Assembly: GCF_937952055.1 (NCBI RefSeq)
Contig: NZ_CALFYO010000020.1
Span: 62,001 to 126,000 of the forward strand
DNA: 64,000 nucleotides
Origin: an uncultured Piscinibacter sp.
GTDB taxonomy: Bacteria > Pseudomonadota > Gammaproteobacteria > Burkholderiales > Burkholderiaceae_C
Reading direction: 5' to 3'
Shown here: positions 1 to 8,623 of the stretch, piece after piece
Layout: each line of letters opens with the position of its first letter
How positions within the stretch are numbered: the stretch's first letter is position 1
Notes under the pieces: model-generated
The model's input: the letters and a program-made list of their open reading frames with translations, nothing else
The model's database searches: none
What the model was told of the DNA's origin: nothing
Position numbers and translations under genes: made by a program

Positions 1-792
1 AAAGTTGTGCGCAAGGTCGCGCGGGTACTGCGAGAAGGGAATGAAGTGGTCAACGTTGGCTGAGGTCAGACTCCCTCTGCAATAGAAGCAGTGCGCACCG
101 TCAAGGCGCCGCAATCCTTCAGCCATCGTCGAAAGTGACTGCCTCGAAGTCGAGAACAAGAACTCTTCGAGGTCATCGGCTTCGCCAAGCATGCTGTGGT
201 TGCGGCGATTGCCCTTGACGTGCGCCAACCAGTGCGCACGTGCGAGTTGCTGAATGAGTGGCTGGAAGCGACGCAGGCAGTACATGACCCCGGGCTTCAG
301 GCGCACCCTTCCCGGCGCAGGACGGTTATACAAGAACTCGTCGGTGGCTCCCCCGAAGTTCTGGAGGTGGGTCAGCGGCAGGGCGGACACAGTGTGCGTC
401 ACTTTACTGAGGAGGGCTGGGTATGAGGAATGCCGGGCTGCGACTTGTGGAGAAGTTGCAGAAACCCGTGCTCGAAACTCCCCGATAGCCGAGATGACCG
501 CAGCTTGTGGCCCGTTGTTCTGCACCAGCACACCTGGCTCCGAACCTACCCGTCCCTGACCGTAGGGAGTGACGTGCCTCCAGTAGAGGTCAAGGAATCG
601 TTCTCCCAACTGCCTTGTCAGAAGCACGAGCTCGGAGCCATCGTCCCGTCCAAGCTCTACGGCAAGGTCAGCCAGCGCAATGAGCAGTGCGAACTTGTAC
701 GTGGCCGTGAAATCCCCCTCTGCAAACAAGCGTTGCAGCTTGGCGAGGAAAGCCAGCTGCGCATCAGCTGACGGAGGCGAAGTCGCCGTCAC
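1..792 (-). CDS. HNH endonuclease-like protein, partial (C-terminus beyond window edge)
   Basis: The open frame starts at a GTG and runs off the left edge after 264 codons. The visible C-terminal part has an HNH-type metal finger: CFYC at about residues 235-238, DHF-P at about 248-251 and HN at about 262-263. The N-terminal part is helical and has no motif I recognise; a stretch like TYKFALLIALADLA is typical of HNH proteins found in defence islands. The GTG overlaps the stop of the HIT gene upstream (GTGA), so translation is probably coupled. The expected activity is DNA cleavage. Pairing with a ScoMcrA-headed nuclease two genes upstream suggests restriction, but that is inference. Confidence 0.8.
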   Translation of the reverse strand, partial: MTATSPPSADAQLAFLAKLQRLFAEGDFTATYKFALLIALADLAVELGRDDGSELVLLTRQLGERFLDLYWRHVTPYGQGRVGSEPGVLVQNNGPQAAVISAIGEFRARVSATSPQVAARHSSYPALLSKVTHTVSALPLTHLQNFGGATDEFLYNRPAPGRVRLKPGVMYCLRRFQPLIQQLARAHWLAHVKGNRRNHSMLGEADDLEEFLFSTSRQSLSTMAEGLRRLDGAHCFYCRGSLTSANVDHFIPFSQYPRDLAHNF

Positions 793-1187
793 GATTCACT
801 CTTGGTCCAGTAGTCCGCCTTCTCCGGAATCACCCAGCGCACGCCACCGCGCGGGTCTACACGGTCTCCCCTGTACCGAGGAATCAGGTGGATATGGAGG
901 TGGAGGACCGTTTGACCGGCAGCGACGCCGTCGTTGATGCCAATGTTGAATGCATCCGGTGCGTGCTTGCGTGTCACCTCGTCCCTCGCCTTGTCCAGCA
1001 AAGAAAGAAGTCCAAGTCGCTCCGCTTCCGTGGCGTCGAAGAAGGAGGCAACGTGCCTCTTGGGGATGACAAGGCTGTGCCCGGCGGATACCGGGAAGCC
1101 GTCGAGTATCCAAACCGCGTGGTCATTCTCGGCGCAGACGCGCTCACGAGGAAGCGTGCAGAAGACGCACTGGCTCTTCGTGCTCAT
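789..1187 (-). CDS. HIT family nucleotide hydrolase/transferase
   Basis: A 132-aa protein of normal length for the histidine-triad family. The signature HLHIHLIPRYRGD gives the triad His96, His98 and His100. A CxxC pair near the N-terminus (Cys7, Cys10) resembles the zinc site of many HIT proteins. Members hydrolyse or transfer nucleotidyl groups, for example AMP conjugates or dinucleoside polyphosphates. The ATG overlaps the stop of the DUF3883 gene (ATGA), and its stop overlaps the HNH start. It therefore sits inside a translationally coupled nuclease unit, where it may process a nucleotide signal or an adenylated intermediate; the substrate is unknown. Confidence 0.9.
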   Translation of the reverse strand: MSTKSQCVFCTLPRERVCAENDHAVWILDGFPVSAGHSLVIPKRHVASFFDATEAERLGLLSLLDKARDEVTRKHAPDAFNIGINDGVAAGQTVLHLHIHLIPRYRGDRVDPRGGVRWVIPEKADYWTKSES

Positions 1188-2326
1188 GCGACAACCTTAC
1201 GAAACGAGGCGCGATAGTCAATCGGCTCAAGATTGAGCTGCCGGGAAACATCACCGCGCAGCATGTACAAGGCTGGCGATTGTCGAAACTGGAAAACTCG
1301 GTAGAGGAAGAACGCCTCGCCGGCCTCCTTCGAGAACTCGAGCTCGTTGCGGCTGATGATGAAGGATGAGGCGTGCGTTCCGTTGGTCGTTTTGACCTCG
1401 ATGTACCGGGGCTGGCTAGGTGCGTCATAGGACAGGATGTCGTAGCCGGCCCCATCTCCTAGCCGGTCGGACACCCACTCAAGGCGTTCAAACAGTTCGC
1501 CCAGGCGAGCATCGACCAGCCGCTTGTGCTCGAAGTCGATGACCCACTCCTCGCCGGCGCGCCCGAGCTTCCTGTTGACCTCGTCACGGCTGGCGAAATC
1601 CACCTTTCTCGGCAGGCGCACGCGCGGTCCGACGAGTTCAACGGCTGCGACTGCCTCAATCGGCGGTGGGTCTACTACTACGGCGCGGTAGGTCCTCTCG
1701 GCAGGAGTCTTGACCTCTTCCAGCGAGTCGACCAGTCTGCCGACGAGCTCCGCGTTGCCGAGGACGAACGACTGCACCGCCTTTCGTAGAAGTAGCTGTG
1801 CATTGCTTCGGGGCTTGTAGCCCGAGATGTAGGGTAGCCCCAATCCAAGCAGCACAGCGCTGATGTTCTGGTGTTTTAGTTCGACGGACGCCTTACTTCG
1901 GCCTCGAAGACTCTGCCGCAGTGCCGCATTGAACTCGGTCTTCTTGTAGGTCTCCTGGTTTGCCTCGAGGCGAAGCATCTCGAAGTACGACGCTACGGTC
2001 GCCTCGACTTCCTCGGCAGACCAGTCCTCGCCGGTGCGCACGACCTCGAAGCCCAGACTCTGAAGCTTCGGGACGACCGTGGCTTCACCACCAGAAAAGT
2101 CTTCAGCCTTCAGTGGGCCATCCTGAGGAAACTGGTGGCCGTACGCTGCTCCGACGATAGCCTTGGAGTCACAGAGTTCACCGGTCCTTGGGTCTCGCAC
2201 CAAAAAATCTCGCGACTTGCCGAAGCCGTAGCGCTCGAGGAACGCCGTTCGCCCGGTCGCCACGAACTCGTCCAGCGCCGCTTGCACCGCTGCCGGACTC
2301 TGGAGGTGGGACAGACTCTTAGCCAA
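1184..2326 (-). CDS. DUF3883 nuclease-like protein with ScoMcrA-type N-terminal head
   Basis: A 380-aa protein. Residues 1-95 match the head domain found in ScoMcrA-like modification-dependent restriction enzymes (DSKAIVGAAYGHQ and DFSGGE motifs). A middle segment with GRSKASVELKHQN and LGLPYISGYKP is also common in such nucleases. The C-terminal 110 residues are a DUF3883 domain, a PD-(D/E)xK-type fold with candidate catalytic residues Asp296, Glu310 and Lys312 (in IEVKTTNG). This points to cleavage of DNA, possibly modified DNA. The gene ends in a 4-nt overlap with the HIT gene; the MazG-like gene is 77 bp upstream. The base or modification recognised cannot be read from the sequence. Confidence 0.82.
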   Translation of the reverse strand: MAKSLSHLQSPAAVQAALDEFVATGRTAFLERYGFGKSRDFLVRDPRTGELCDSKAIVGAAYGHQFPQDGPLKAEDFSGGEATVVPKLQSLGFEVVRTGEDWSAEEVEATVASYFEMLRLEANQETYKKTEFNAALRQSLRGRSKASVELKHQNISAVLLGLGLPYISGYKPRSNAQLLLRKAVQSFVLGNAELVGRLVDSLEEVKTPAERTYRAVVVDPPPIEAVAAVELVGPRVRLPRKVDFASRDEVNRKLGRAGEEWVIDFEHKRLVDARLGELFERLEWVSDRLGDGAGYDILSYDAPSQPRYIEVKTTNGTHASSFIISRNELEFSKEAGEAFFLYRVFQFRQSPALYMLRGDVSRQLNLEPIDYRASFRKVVA

Positions 2327-2403
2327 CTTGTTCTCTCAAGCGGCACCTACCGCTAGCTCTCCAGGCGCGCCCAAGCCGCAAATGCTGTTCGTTTGAATCT
2401 GTC

Positions 2404-2769
2404 TCATGTGCGCTTAGGGGTGGAATCTCCGGCCGGGTACTTCACCGCGTTTGCTGCGAGCTTCGCCGCTACGGCTTCGTTAAGGTCGACGCCCAGCACC
2501 GACGACAACCTGACCAAGAAGAGCAGGACGTCCGCCAGTTCGTCTCGTACTGCACGAGCCGTCCTCGGGTCCTGTCCGACTGACTTGGACTGCTCTTCGG
2601 TCAACCATTGGAAAAGCTCGACGAGCTCTCCCACCTCACCAGTGAGCGCCATCGCCAAGTTCTTCGGCGAGTGGTACTGGTTCCAGTCCCGCTCGTCGGC
2701 AAACTTCTGCAGGGCCGCCTCTAGCGCCGACACGTCGATAAATCGAGTCTCGTCATTCATGGTGGTCAT
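2404..2769 (-). CDS. MazG-like NTP pyrophosphohydrolase
   Basis: A 121-aa all-alpha protein of the MazG / RS21-C6 group. The metal-binding ExxE motif is in GEVGELVELFQW and the ExxD motif in DELADVLLFLVRL. Such enzymes hydrolyse (d)NTPs, often dCTP or modified dCTP, to monophosphates. The start at 2769 is chosen because its ATG overlaps the stop of the DUF2075 gene (ATGA); a second in-frame ATG lies three codons later. In this context it could deplete nucleotides during phage infection or clean the pool. That role is inferred from neighbours, not shown by the sequence. Confidence 0.88.
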   Translation of the reverse strand: MTTMNDETRFIDVSALEAALQKFADERDWNQYHSPKNLAMALTGEVGELVELFQWLTEEQSKSVGQDPRTARAVRDELADVLLFLVRLSSVLGVDLNEAVAAKLAANAVKYPAGDSTPKRT

Positions 2770-4637
2770 TCAAGTCGGCTCTGGAAGAACTTGCGAGTGC
2801 CCTCGTCCATGAAGTGTACGTAGCAGCCCTTGATGCCCCGCGTGAAGAGCACTCGATACGTGTTTTTCACCAAGTCCACAAACCGGTCTCCGCTCTTCTT
2901 GACGACCGAGTCGAAGGAGTGCTTCTTGTCCCCCACCCAGATGTTCTTCTCCCAGTCGTACCGCAGGTCCGGTCCGAAGATGATGCCGACGTAGTCGAAC
3001 TCGAAACCCTGTGCGGTGTAGACGCAACCCACCTGTTCCAGACCGCCTGGGTCCGACGCCCAGAAGTTGGACTTTGGGATGCCCGCACCGAGATGTCCTG
3101 CGTCCGGCTTGGCGTTCCAAGGCATGGCCCAAGTACCGACTTGGACGTCCTTGACCAGGCTGCCGTCGCCGTTCGGGTTAGACCAGGGCCAGCAAAAGCC
3201 TGCCACCAGTCGCGCGCTGCCTTCGGCTGCCTTCTGGCGGATGGCATACTCGAGTTCTTGGACCGAGTCCATCACTCTGAACTCGTAGACGTCCTCACGC
3301 TTCCAGAGCACGTTTGCCGTCCGGCGAATGTCCAGCGTGTTGTCGACCCAGTTGATGAAGCCATCGGAACCACTACAGCGGAACTGAGCGTCGAGCTCGT
3401 ACTCGAGCAGCTTTGCTCCGGCGCGCTTGGCCGCCTCACGGATGAGGTCCGAGCTGCCAACTTCGCCTGGCCGAACAATCTGCCGGTCATCAATGAAGAA
3501 GACGCTGACCCGCGCGATGTGCACGAGCTCGTCAACTTGGGGCAGTCCTGACCAGTCGCTCGCCTTCGTGAAGCGGTCCTTGCTGCTTTCACGTATGCGA
3601 TGCGCCTCGTCCAGAACCAAAGCGTCGAACTGGTTCGGAGGCAACTCACCCTTCTTGTTGACGTTGAAGTAGCCAAACTGAGCTGCTGCCCGAGTGCCGA
3701 CCACTCTTCGCATGTTCTCGGTGAATGCCTTTGAGCCGGTGAGGTGCATTGTCTTCAGGCCCTCGCCCGAGAGCCGACCGAGCAGATGCAGCGCGATGAC
3801 CGACTTCCCAGTGCCCGGGCCGCCGCGGACCAGAACTACCGTCTTCTTCAGCTTAGACGTCTTGGCGCCTTCCCTTACCTCAGCCAGCACCTTGGCAAAG
3901 ACAACCTGTTGGCTGTCCAGCAACACATAAGCCTTCTGGTCCTGCACGACCTTTGCCGTGTGCTCCAGGAGCTTCTTGCTCGGCGCGAACTTGCTTTTGA
4001 GGACCTTTTCCAGGACGGCCTCACCGCGTCCCGCCCGGAGGTGGTCCCCCATAAAGGTGATGAGGTCATCCTGCTTGTCGCCTGTGAAGGCCGGGTACTG
4101 CTTCAGCACTGTAGAGTGCCGTGAAGCAAAGATTTCGTTCTCGGGGCTGTAGGAGAGGTTGTGCAGGAACGCGCAGGACCGTAGGCCGACCTCGCCTCGC
4201 CCGAAGACCGAGTGCATGTCCCGCAGGTACTCCTCGTACTGCCCCACCTGTCGAGAGGGGTGCAGGATGTCCTTCTTGCTGCCCGCCACCCATGTCGTCA
4301 CACAGTCTTCGGCGTTCGACTCCTCGACGTCGCTCCACTGCTTGAGCTCGACGATGACGGAGTAAGGCTGCCCGCCGTCGTCATGTCCGGTGACCATGCA
4401 GTCCAGTCGCCGGCTCGACAGGGGCAACTGGTACTCGAGCAAGACGCCATGGTCGAGGAAGTCCCCCTGCTGTAGGGTGAAGGCCATCCGGAAGAGAGAG
4501 TTCTGCCAAGACTGCACCTCTTGGAGGGATGGCTTGTAGTGGAAGGCGTCGAGAAAGGCACGCTCCAGCTTGCTGGCGATGCCGTTCCTTGTGGCGTCGG
4601 AGATGAAGTCTCTCGATGTTCCGGTGTAGAGCTGCAT
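2766..4637 (-). CDS. DUF2075 (schlafen-3-like) ATPase/helicase with N-terminal PD-(D/E)xK-like domain
   Basis: A 623-aa protein with two parts. Residues about 60-160 have a restriction-like nuclease core: Asp79 in RRLD and Glu97-x-Lys99 in VELKQW. From about residue 265 there is a superfamily-1-type ATPase: Walker A GGPGTGKS (272-279), Walker B/DEAH at 343-346, and later conserved helicase residues (QFRC, TAQGFEFDYVG, NTYRVLFTRG). DUF2075 proteins occur in many defence gene clusters. The reaction expected is ATP-driven translocation or unwinding coupled to nuclease action. It overlaps mazG downstream by 4 nt and follows the RNase H-like gene by 18 bp. Confidence 0.88.
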   Translation of the reverse strand: MQLYTGTSRDFISDATRNGIASKLERAFLDAFHYKPSLQEVQSWQNSLFRMAFTLQQGDFLDHGVLLEYQLPLSSRRLDCMVTGHDDGGQPYSVIVELKQWSDVEESNAEDCVTTWVAGSKKDILHPSRQVGQYEEYLRDMHSVFGRGEVGLRSCAFLHNLSYSPENEIFASRHSTVLKQYPAFTGDKQDDLITFMGDHLRAGRGEAVLEKVLKSKFAPSKKLLEHTAKVVQDQKAYVLLDSQQVVFAKVLAEVREGAKTSKLKKTVVLVRGGPGTGKSVIALHLLGRLSGEGLKTMHLTGSKAFTENMRRVVGTRAAAQFGYFNVNKKGELPPNQFDALVLDEAHRIRESSKDRFTKASDWSGLPQVDELVHIARVSVFFIDDRQIVRPGEVGSSDLIREAAKRAGAKLLEYELDAQFRCSGSDGFINWVDNTLDIRRTANVLWKREDVYEFRVMDSVQELEYAIRQKAAEGSARLVAGFCWPWSNPNGDGSLVKDVQVGTWAMPWNAKPDAGHLGAGIPKSNFWASDPGGLEQVGCVYTAQGFEFDYVGIIFGPDLRYDWEKNIWVGDKKHSFDSVVKKSGDRFVDLVKNTYRVLFTRGIKGCYVHFMDEGTRKFFQSRLE

Positions 4638-4655
4638 GGGTCCAGGTGGTGTGCG

Positions 4656-5261
4656 CTACTCGACACGGGCGACGATAACCGGCGGAACTTGGCTGTCGAA
4701 TCCGAATACCGCGAACGCCGACTGAACGTGGCTCGCATGTGGCCCCGCAAGTTCGCCAGGAGCCAAGACATGGCCGTTGGCGCCCGGCAGGTTCCACGCT
4801 ACGGCTCTCATTGCGATGACGTCCGCCGAGTGTGATGACTTCTTGCCCTTCTCCTTGAAAGACACGAAGGCTTCGAACAGGCGCACATCTCTCATCAGCC
4901 CGGAGTCCAACATTCCACGGACAAGGTACGCGGCTGCGACAGTAACCTGGCAGCCTAGGCCAGCGTACCAGTATCGGTGCCCTGTCTCGTCCTTCTCCAT
5001 CGAGCGACCCTCCGGGTTGCCCGCAGAATTAAAGGCGACGCTGAGTGGAGCCTCGATGACGAGATTCATGGGACGAGCGACCTCACTGCCCAGCTTGGCC
5101 AGCTCTGCCTTGAGTTCACTGAAGGTGAGTTCCCTCGGCTCTCCGTCGTGCACGAGTAGACCTCCGGTCTTCCCTTCGCGCGCGAAGCCCACATCGACGA
5201 AGACCCAGGTCCCAGTGTCGCGGCCGATGTCACCGATTGAGCCGGCTCGAAGGTGTGGCAT
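4656..5261 (-). CDS. Unknown protein, possible RNase H-like fold
   Basis: A 201-aa protein I do not recognise by name. An aspartate on the first predicted strand (WVFVDVGFA), a glutamate ending a later strand (NLVIEAPLSV) and an aspartate near the end (SHSADVIAMRAV) fit the acidic layout of RNase H-like folds such as DUF429; this is fold-level inference. The start chosen is ATG 5261, 29 bp after the NYN stop. A longer frame upstream would overlap the NYN gene entirely and has unnatural composition there. The DUF2075 gene begins 18 bp after its stop, so it is co-transcribed with nucleases. Confidence 0.7.
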   Translation of the reverse strand: MPHLRAGSIGDIGRDTGTWVFVDVGFAREGKTGGLLVHDGEPRELTFSELKAELAKLGSEVARPMNLVIEAPLSVAFNSAGNPEGRSMEKDETGHRYWYAGLGCQVTVAAAYLVRGMLDSGLMRDVRLFEAFVSFKEKGKKSSHSADVIAMRAVAWNLPGANGHVLAPGELAGPHASHVQSAFAVFGFDSQVPPVIVARVE

Positions 5262-5290
5262 CTCTTCGTCTCGACTCGAAGCGACGGCGC

Positions 5291-6004
5291 TCAGGCGACC
5301 GACCTCACGTGGATGTGCACGAAGCCTGAGGGGTCCGTGACCTCCTTGACTTCCACGTAGCTCTGCTTGCGGACCAGTTCGCTCAGCTTTGTAAAGCCAT
5401 AGTTGCGTGCGTCGAACGAGGCGTTGTTCTTGCCGATGAAGGACCCAACCGCCGACAGGGTCGCCCATCCACTGTCACGAGCGGTCTCCTTGATGGCGTG
5501 GGTCAACAACTCCTTTAGGTCCGGAATGTTGGCCACTTGCAGGGGAACTGCCGCCTCGGCGGGTCGCTTGAGGACCTCGAGGAAAATGAATCGGTCGCAG
5601 GCGGCGATGAAGGCCTCCGGCGCCTTGCGTTCGCCAAGCCCTATGACCATCTTGCCCGCTTCTCTGAGCCGGGTCGCTAGGCGAGTGAAGTCACTGTCAC
5701 TCGAGACTAAGCAGAAGCCGTCGACGTTACCCGCATACAGCAGGTCCATCGCGTCGATGATGAACGCCGAGTCCGTCGAGTTCTTGCCCTTCGTGTAGGC
5801 AAACTGCTGCATCGGCTGGATGGCAAGCTTGTGGAGTTGCTCCTTCCAGCCAACAAGGTTCTGAGTGGTCCAGTCGCCATACGCTCGCTTGACGGTTGCG
5901 GTGCCGTACTTGGCGACTTCCTCCAGCAGTTCCTTGGCCACCGCGGCAGAGGCGTTGTCTGCATCAATCAGAACCGCCATTCGGGTCGTCTCAGTGCTTG
6001 CCAT
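5291..6004 (-). CDS. NYN domain ribonuclease with C-terminal OST-HTH/LOTUS domain
   Basis: A 237-aa protein. The N-terminal 150 residues form a PIN-like NYN nuclease with the usual acidic residues: IDADN, TDSAFIIDAMDLL and VSSDSDF. The C-terminal 75 residues (LKELLTHAIKETARDSGW to the end) form a LOTUS/OST-HTH domain, which binds RNA, often G-rich or structured. The family cleaves RNA in a metal-dependent way. It starts just inside the end of a doubtful small ORF and is followed after 29 bp by the RNase H-like gene. In this array it could be an RNA-targeting effector; that role is inferred. Confidence 0.9.
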   Translation of the reverse strand: MASTETTRMAVLIDADNASAAVAKELLEEVAKYGTATVKRAYGDWTTQNLVGWKEQLHKLAIQPMQQFAYTKGKNSTDSAFIIDAMDLLYAGNVDGFCLVSSDSDFTRLATRLREAGKMVIGLGERKAPEAFIAACDRFIFLEVLKRPAEAAVPLQVANIPDLKELLTHAIKETARDSGWATLSAVGSFIGKNNASFDARNYGFTKLSELVRKQSYVEVKEVTDPSGFVHIHVRSVA

Positions 6005-6317
6005 TCCCTTGCCCTCCTCGTCTGTTCCTCGGTTCGAAGCTGCCTGCCAAGAGCTGACTGGGCGTCAACTGAACAAGAGCCGCCTTCGGATGGCTGTCGC
6101 CTGGAGACCTGCACAGTGTCCTGAACTGTACCCACGGAGGTCGCCATCTAGGGTCCCGTGCGGTCGCCCGAATACGTCGCTCCACTTCACCGCCGCCCCA
6201 CAGCAAATAGTCGAGGACTTGACGCGGGGTTCGCGCTGCGTCTTCCGTGCGCGCCTCCCACAACTGTTCGGCATGAAGCCCAACCTTCAAATCCGGGGTC
6301 TGCTGAGTCTGCGACAA
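5991..6317 (-). CDS. Small hypothetical protein (doubtful)
   Basis: A 108-codon open frame in the same direction as its neighbours, overlapping the NYN start by 14 bases. The first half has reasonable codon choice (a VLDYLLWGGGEVE stretch). The second half is rich in Arg, Pro and Ser and looks less like a protein. No known domain is visible. It may be a real short gene, a decayed one, or leader sequence between DUF2779 and NYN genes. Confidence 0.3.
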   Translation of the reverse strand: MSQTQQTPDLKVGLHAEQLWEARTEDAARTPRQVLDYLLWGGGEVERRIRATARDPRWRPPWVQFRTLCRSPGDSHPKAALVQLTPSQLLAGSFEPRNRRGGQGNGKH

Positions 6318-6513
6318 GCCTATTGGGCGTTCACACGCTTACCGCCGTAGTCGATGACGGCGTGAATGCCAAGCGGTTCATGCACTGCGAGCAAACGGTT
6401 CCGGGGCGAAGGGCAAGAGCCGGAAATGTCGGGCATGACTGAGCTTCTGAACTGCGACATGTCGACGGTACGTACACCGGACAGCCACCCCGTAGCCCCA
6501 TTGGCCTGATTCG

Positions 6514-8481
6514 CTATGGTGCCACCCAGTCTCCCCAAGCCTCGTAGACCATGACCATTGCCAACGTGTCGAGTTCGCAGTACCGGCGCAGTGCCGCTGC
6601 CACCCGGTCGACCTCCAGGGCGTCAGTCTCCTCGAACTGAATCCGTGCCCATGCGGTAGTCGCTGCGCCGCCCTCGGCGAGTTGCATGTCCTCATCCGCG
6701 TCCAAGCCGTCCAGTACCTCTGGGGGCAGGTCGTCGAACACCGGCGGTAGCAGCGAATATGGGTTAACGGGAACACCGTCGACCGCCTGCCACCACTGCC
6801 AGTCCTTGAAGTTCTTGCTCTTAATGCCGTGGGCTGCGCCGTACATCGGAAGGCCGTAGCGCTCGCGCAGATACGGCGATGAGGTCAGTACTGCCGGCAG
6901 GACCTTCTTCAGCGATGAGCTGCCCTTGGTCCCAGGGTGGAAAAAGGACCTCTTGGCCAAGTCGCACAGGTCGTACATTGCCCTCGCCCCTTCGCGGCCC
7001 CCGGTCTCGCGCGTCACGCTCTCTAGGAACGTCTTCAGGTCAGCAGCGTCGGCTGGTGGCGCTGGGTCGTTCTCAAGTTCTTCAAGGATGGAACGAAGAG
7101 TTGTGTTCTCGTGAGCGGTCCACATGAAAATGGTGCCCTTGTCCCCGACCGCCTTTCTAAGCTCCCGCGTGAACTCGTAGTTCGGCGAGACTCCGCGCGC
7201 CAAGCTGAGGTACTCGTTGGCGTGCGCGACCGTTCCATCGCGGTCGACCCGGTGGTGTGAGAACTGGAAGGCGATGTTGGAGTACGGCCTCTGCCCCATG
7301 TAGAACGGAATCGCGACCCGCGCCGTCTCGAAGTCGATGAAGTGCAGCGGATAGTCCCAGGTGGCCATCTCGGCGCGCATGCGGTCGCGGTCAATGAAGA
7401 ACTCGCCACCGCCCGGCCACTGCCCGCTCACCTGCATCCAGTGGCGCTGGCTGGTGCTCAGGCCGTCATCTCCTTCCTTGTAGCCGAGGTGCTCCTTGGT
7501 CACGTCGGGCAGGCGAAGGACACCTTGCTCGATGAGCGTCTCTTTCTTGCGGAAGTTCCAGATATCTAGAACGGTCCCTGCGTCCACATCTGCGCGCGAC
7601 CAGCCCTTGGCGTCGTGCCAGCATTCATGAAAGCCGCTAGCCAGCGGGTCGTTTGCTTCGGCCCGGAACTCACACTTGGCGCAGTGGGCACCGATGACAG
7701 GGGGAACCTTGCGGTCGTCGGCATAGTGCGCCGCCCAGAGTGCTGCGACGTCGCCGAACGCCCCACTGATGCCTGGGGCGGAAAGCGGTTGCGCGTGCAG
7801 TTCGTCAACATAGGCGTCGACGTTCACCGCTGTCAGGATGGGCGCGCCGATGGATTCGTGGGTCGTACCAGGCCGGACCAAGATTCGTTGTCGCCCGTTG
7901 GTATCACGCTGAATCTTGAAGCACTGGTTCAGGCCGGCCACGGTACTGACCTTCGATACGTCGGCCATCATCAGGTGAGACCGGATGCGCCAGCCCGGAT
8001 GAGCCTGGGCTAGCACGAAGCGCTGAAAGGCTATGTCCTGCAGGTACGGCAGCATGTCCTTGACCCAACCGCCGCGCTTGCCCTTGAAGGCGAACGGGTC
8101 CCTGCTGTCGAATGACTTGGCCTTGACCTCGATGAGTTCAATGTCTTCGCCGACCTTTCGCAGGATGTCGACTCGCACCAGGTACGGGCCGTGGCCGATG
8201 GCCGCCTCATACAGGGTCACGGCGTGCTGCTGCAGCAGCTCGGCCGTCTGCGCCAGCGCCTCGGCGTTTCCGGCTGCGGTGACCTCAATGCCGCCGGGAT
8301 GCATGACCTTGGCCAGTTCACCGACCTGAAAGCCGCCCTCGGCCAGGGCAGCCAGAAACTCGTCGTCGAGCTTCTTGTTAGCGTAATGTCTGGCCTTGCC
8401 TGTGTAAAAGAGCTTGGTCGGGCACTCCAGTGCAAGGGTGAACCGGGACTTGGTCAGGTAGCGAGTACTCGGCAAGGTCAA
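6514..8481 (-). CDS. DUF2779 protein with two nuclease-like domains
   Basis: A 655-aa protein. The start YLTKSRFTLALECPTKLFYT is typical of the DUF2779 family. The N-terminal 250 residues look Cas4/RecB-nuclease-like: acidic-Lys core IELIEVKAKSF and a cysteine cluster (HCAKCEF, later ECWHDA) that could hold an Fe-S cluster. The C-terminal half reads as a DEDD 3'-5' exonuclease: HFIDFETA, then TAHENTTLRSIL, then YCELDTLAMV. Two nuclease centres in one chain suggest DNA or RNA degradation. It is preceded by MBL1 after 142 bp and followed by about 200 bp before the next ORF. Confidence 0.82.
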   Translation of the reverse strand: MTLPSTRYLTKSRFTLALECPTKLFYTGKARHYANKKLDDEFLAALAEGGFQVGELAKVMHPGGIEVTAAGNAEALAQTAELLQQHAVTLYEAAIGHGPYLVRVDILRKVGEDIELIEVKAKSFDSRDPFAFKGKRGGWVKDMLPYLQDIAFQRFVLAQAHPGWRIRSHLMMADVSKVSTVAGLNQCFKIQRDTNGRQRILVRPGTTHESIGAPILTAVNVDAYVDELHAQPLSAPGISGAFGDVAALWAAHYADDRKVPPVIGAHCAKCEFRAEANDPLASGFHECWHDAKGWSRADVDAGTVLDIWNFRKKETLIEQGVLRLPDVTKEHLGYKEGDDGLSTSQRHWMQVSGQWPGGGEFFIDRDRMRAEMATWDYPLHFIDFETARVAIPFYMGQRPYSNIAFQFSHHRVDRDGTVAHANEYLSLARGVSPNYEFTRELRKAVGDKGTIFMWTAHENTTLRSILEELENDPAPPADAADLKTFLESVTRETGGREGARAMYDLCDLAKRSFFHPGTKGSSSLKKVLPAVLTSSPYLRERYGLPMYGAAHGIKSKNFKDWQWWQAVDGVPVNPYSLLPPVFDDLPPEVLDGLDADEDMQLAEGGAATTAWARIQFEETDALEVDRVAAALRRYCELDTLAMVMVYEAWGDWVAP

Positions 8482-8623
8482 CGTCCTTCAGTCACTCAGA
8501 GCTCGAAAGCGATTGGCTATCCTCGGACCCGGTGCCGGACGTAGCCGCCAGGCGCGCCCAGCCACATCGGTCTCAAGGGCACCTCTTTCCGCAGGGCTGA
8601 TGGCCTCAATACCCACATACGCC

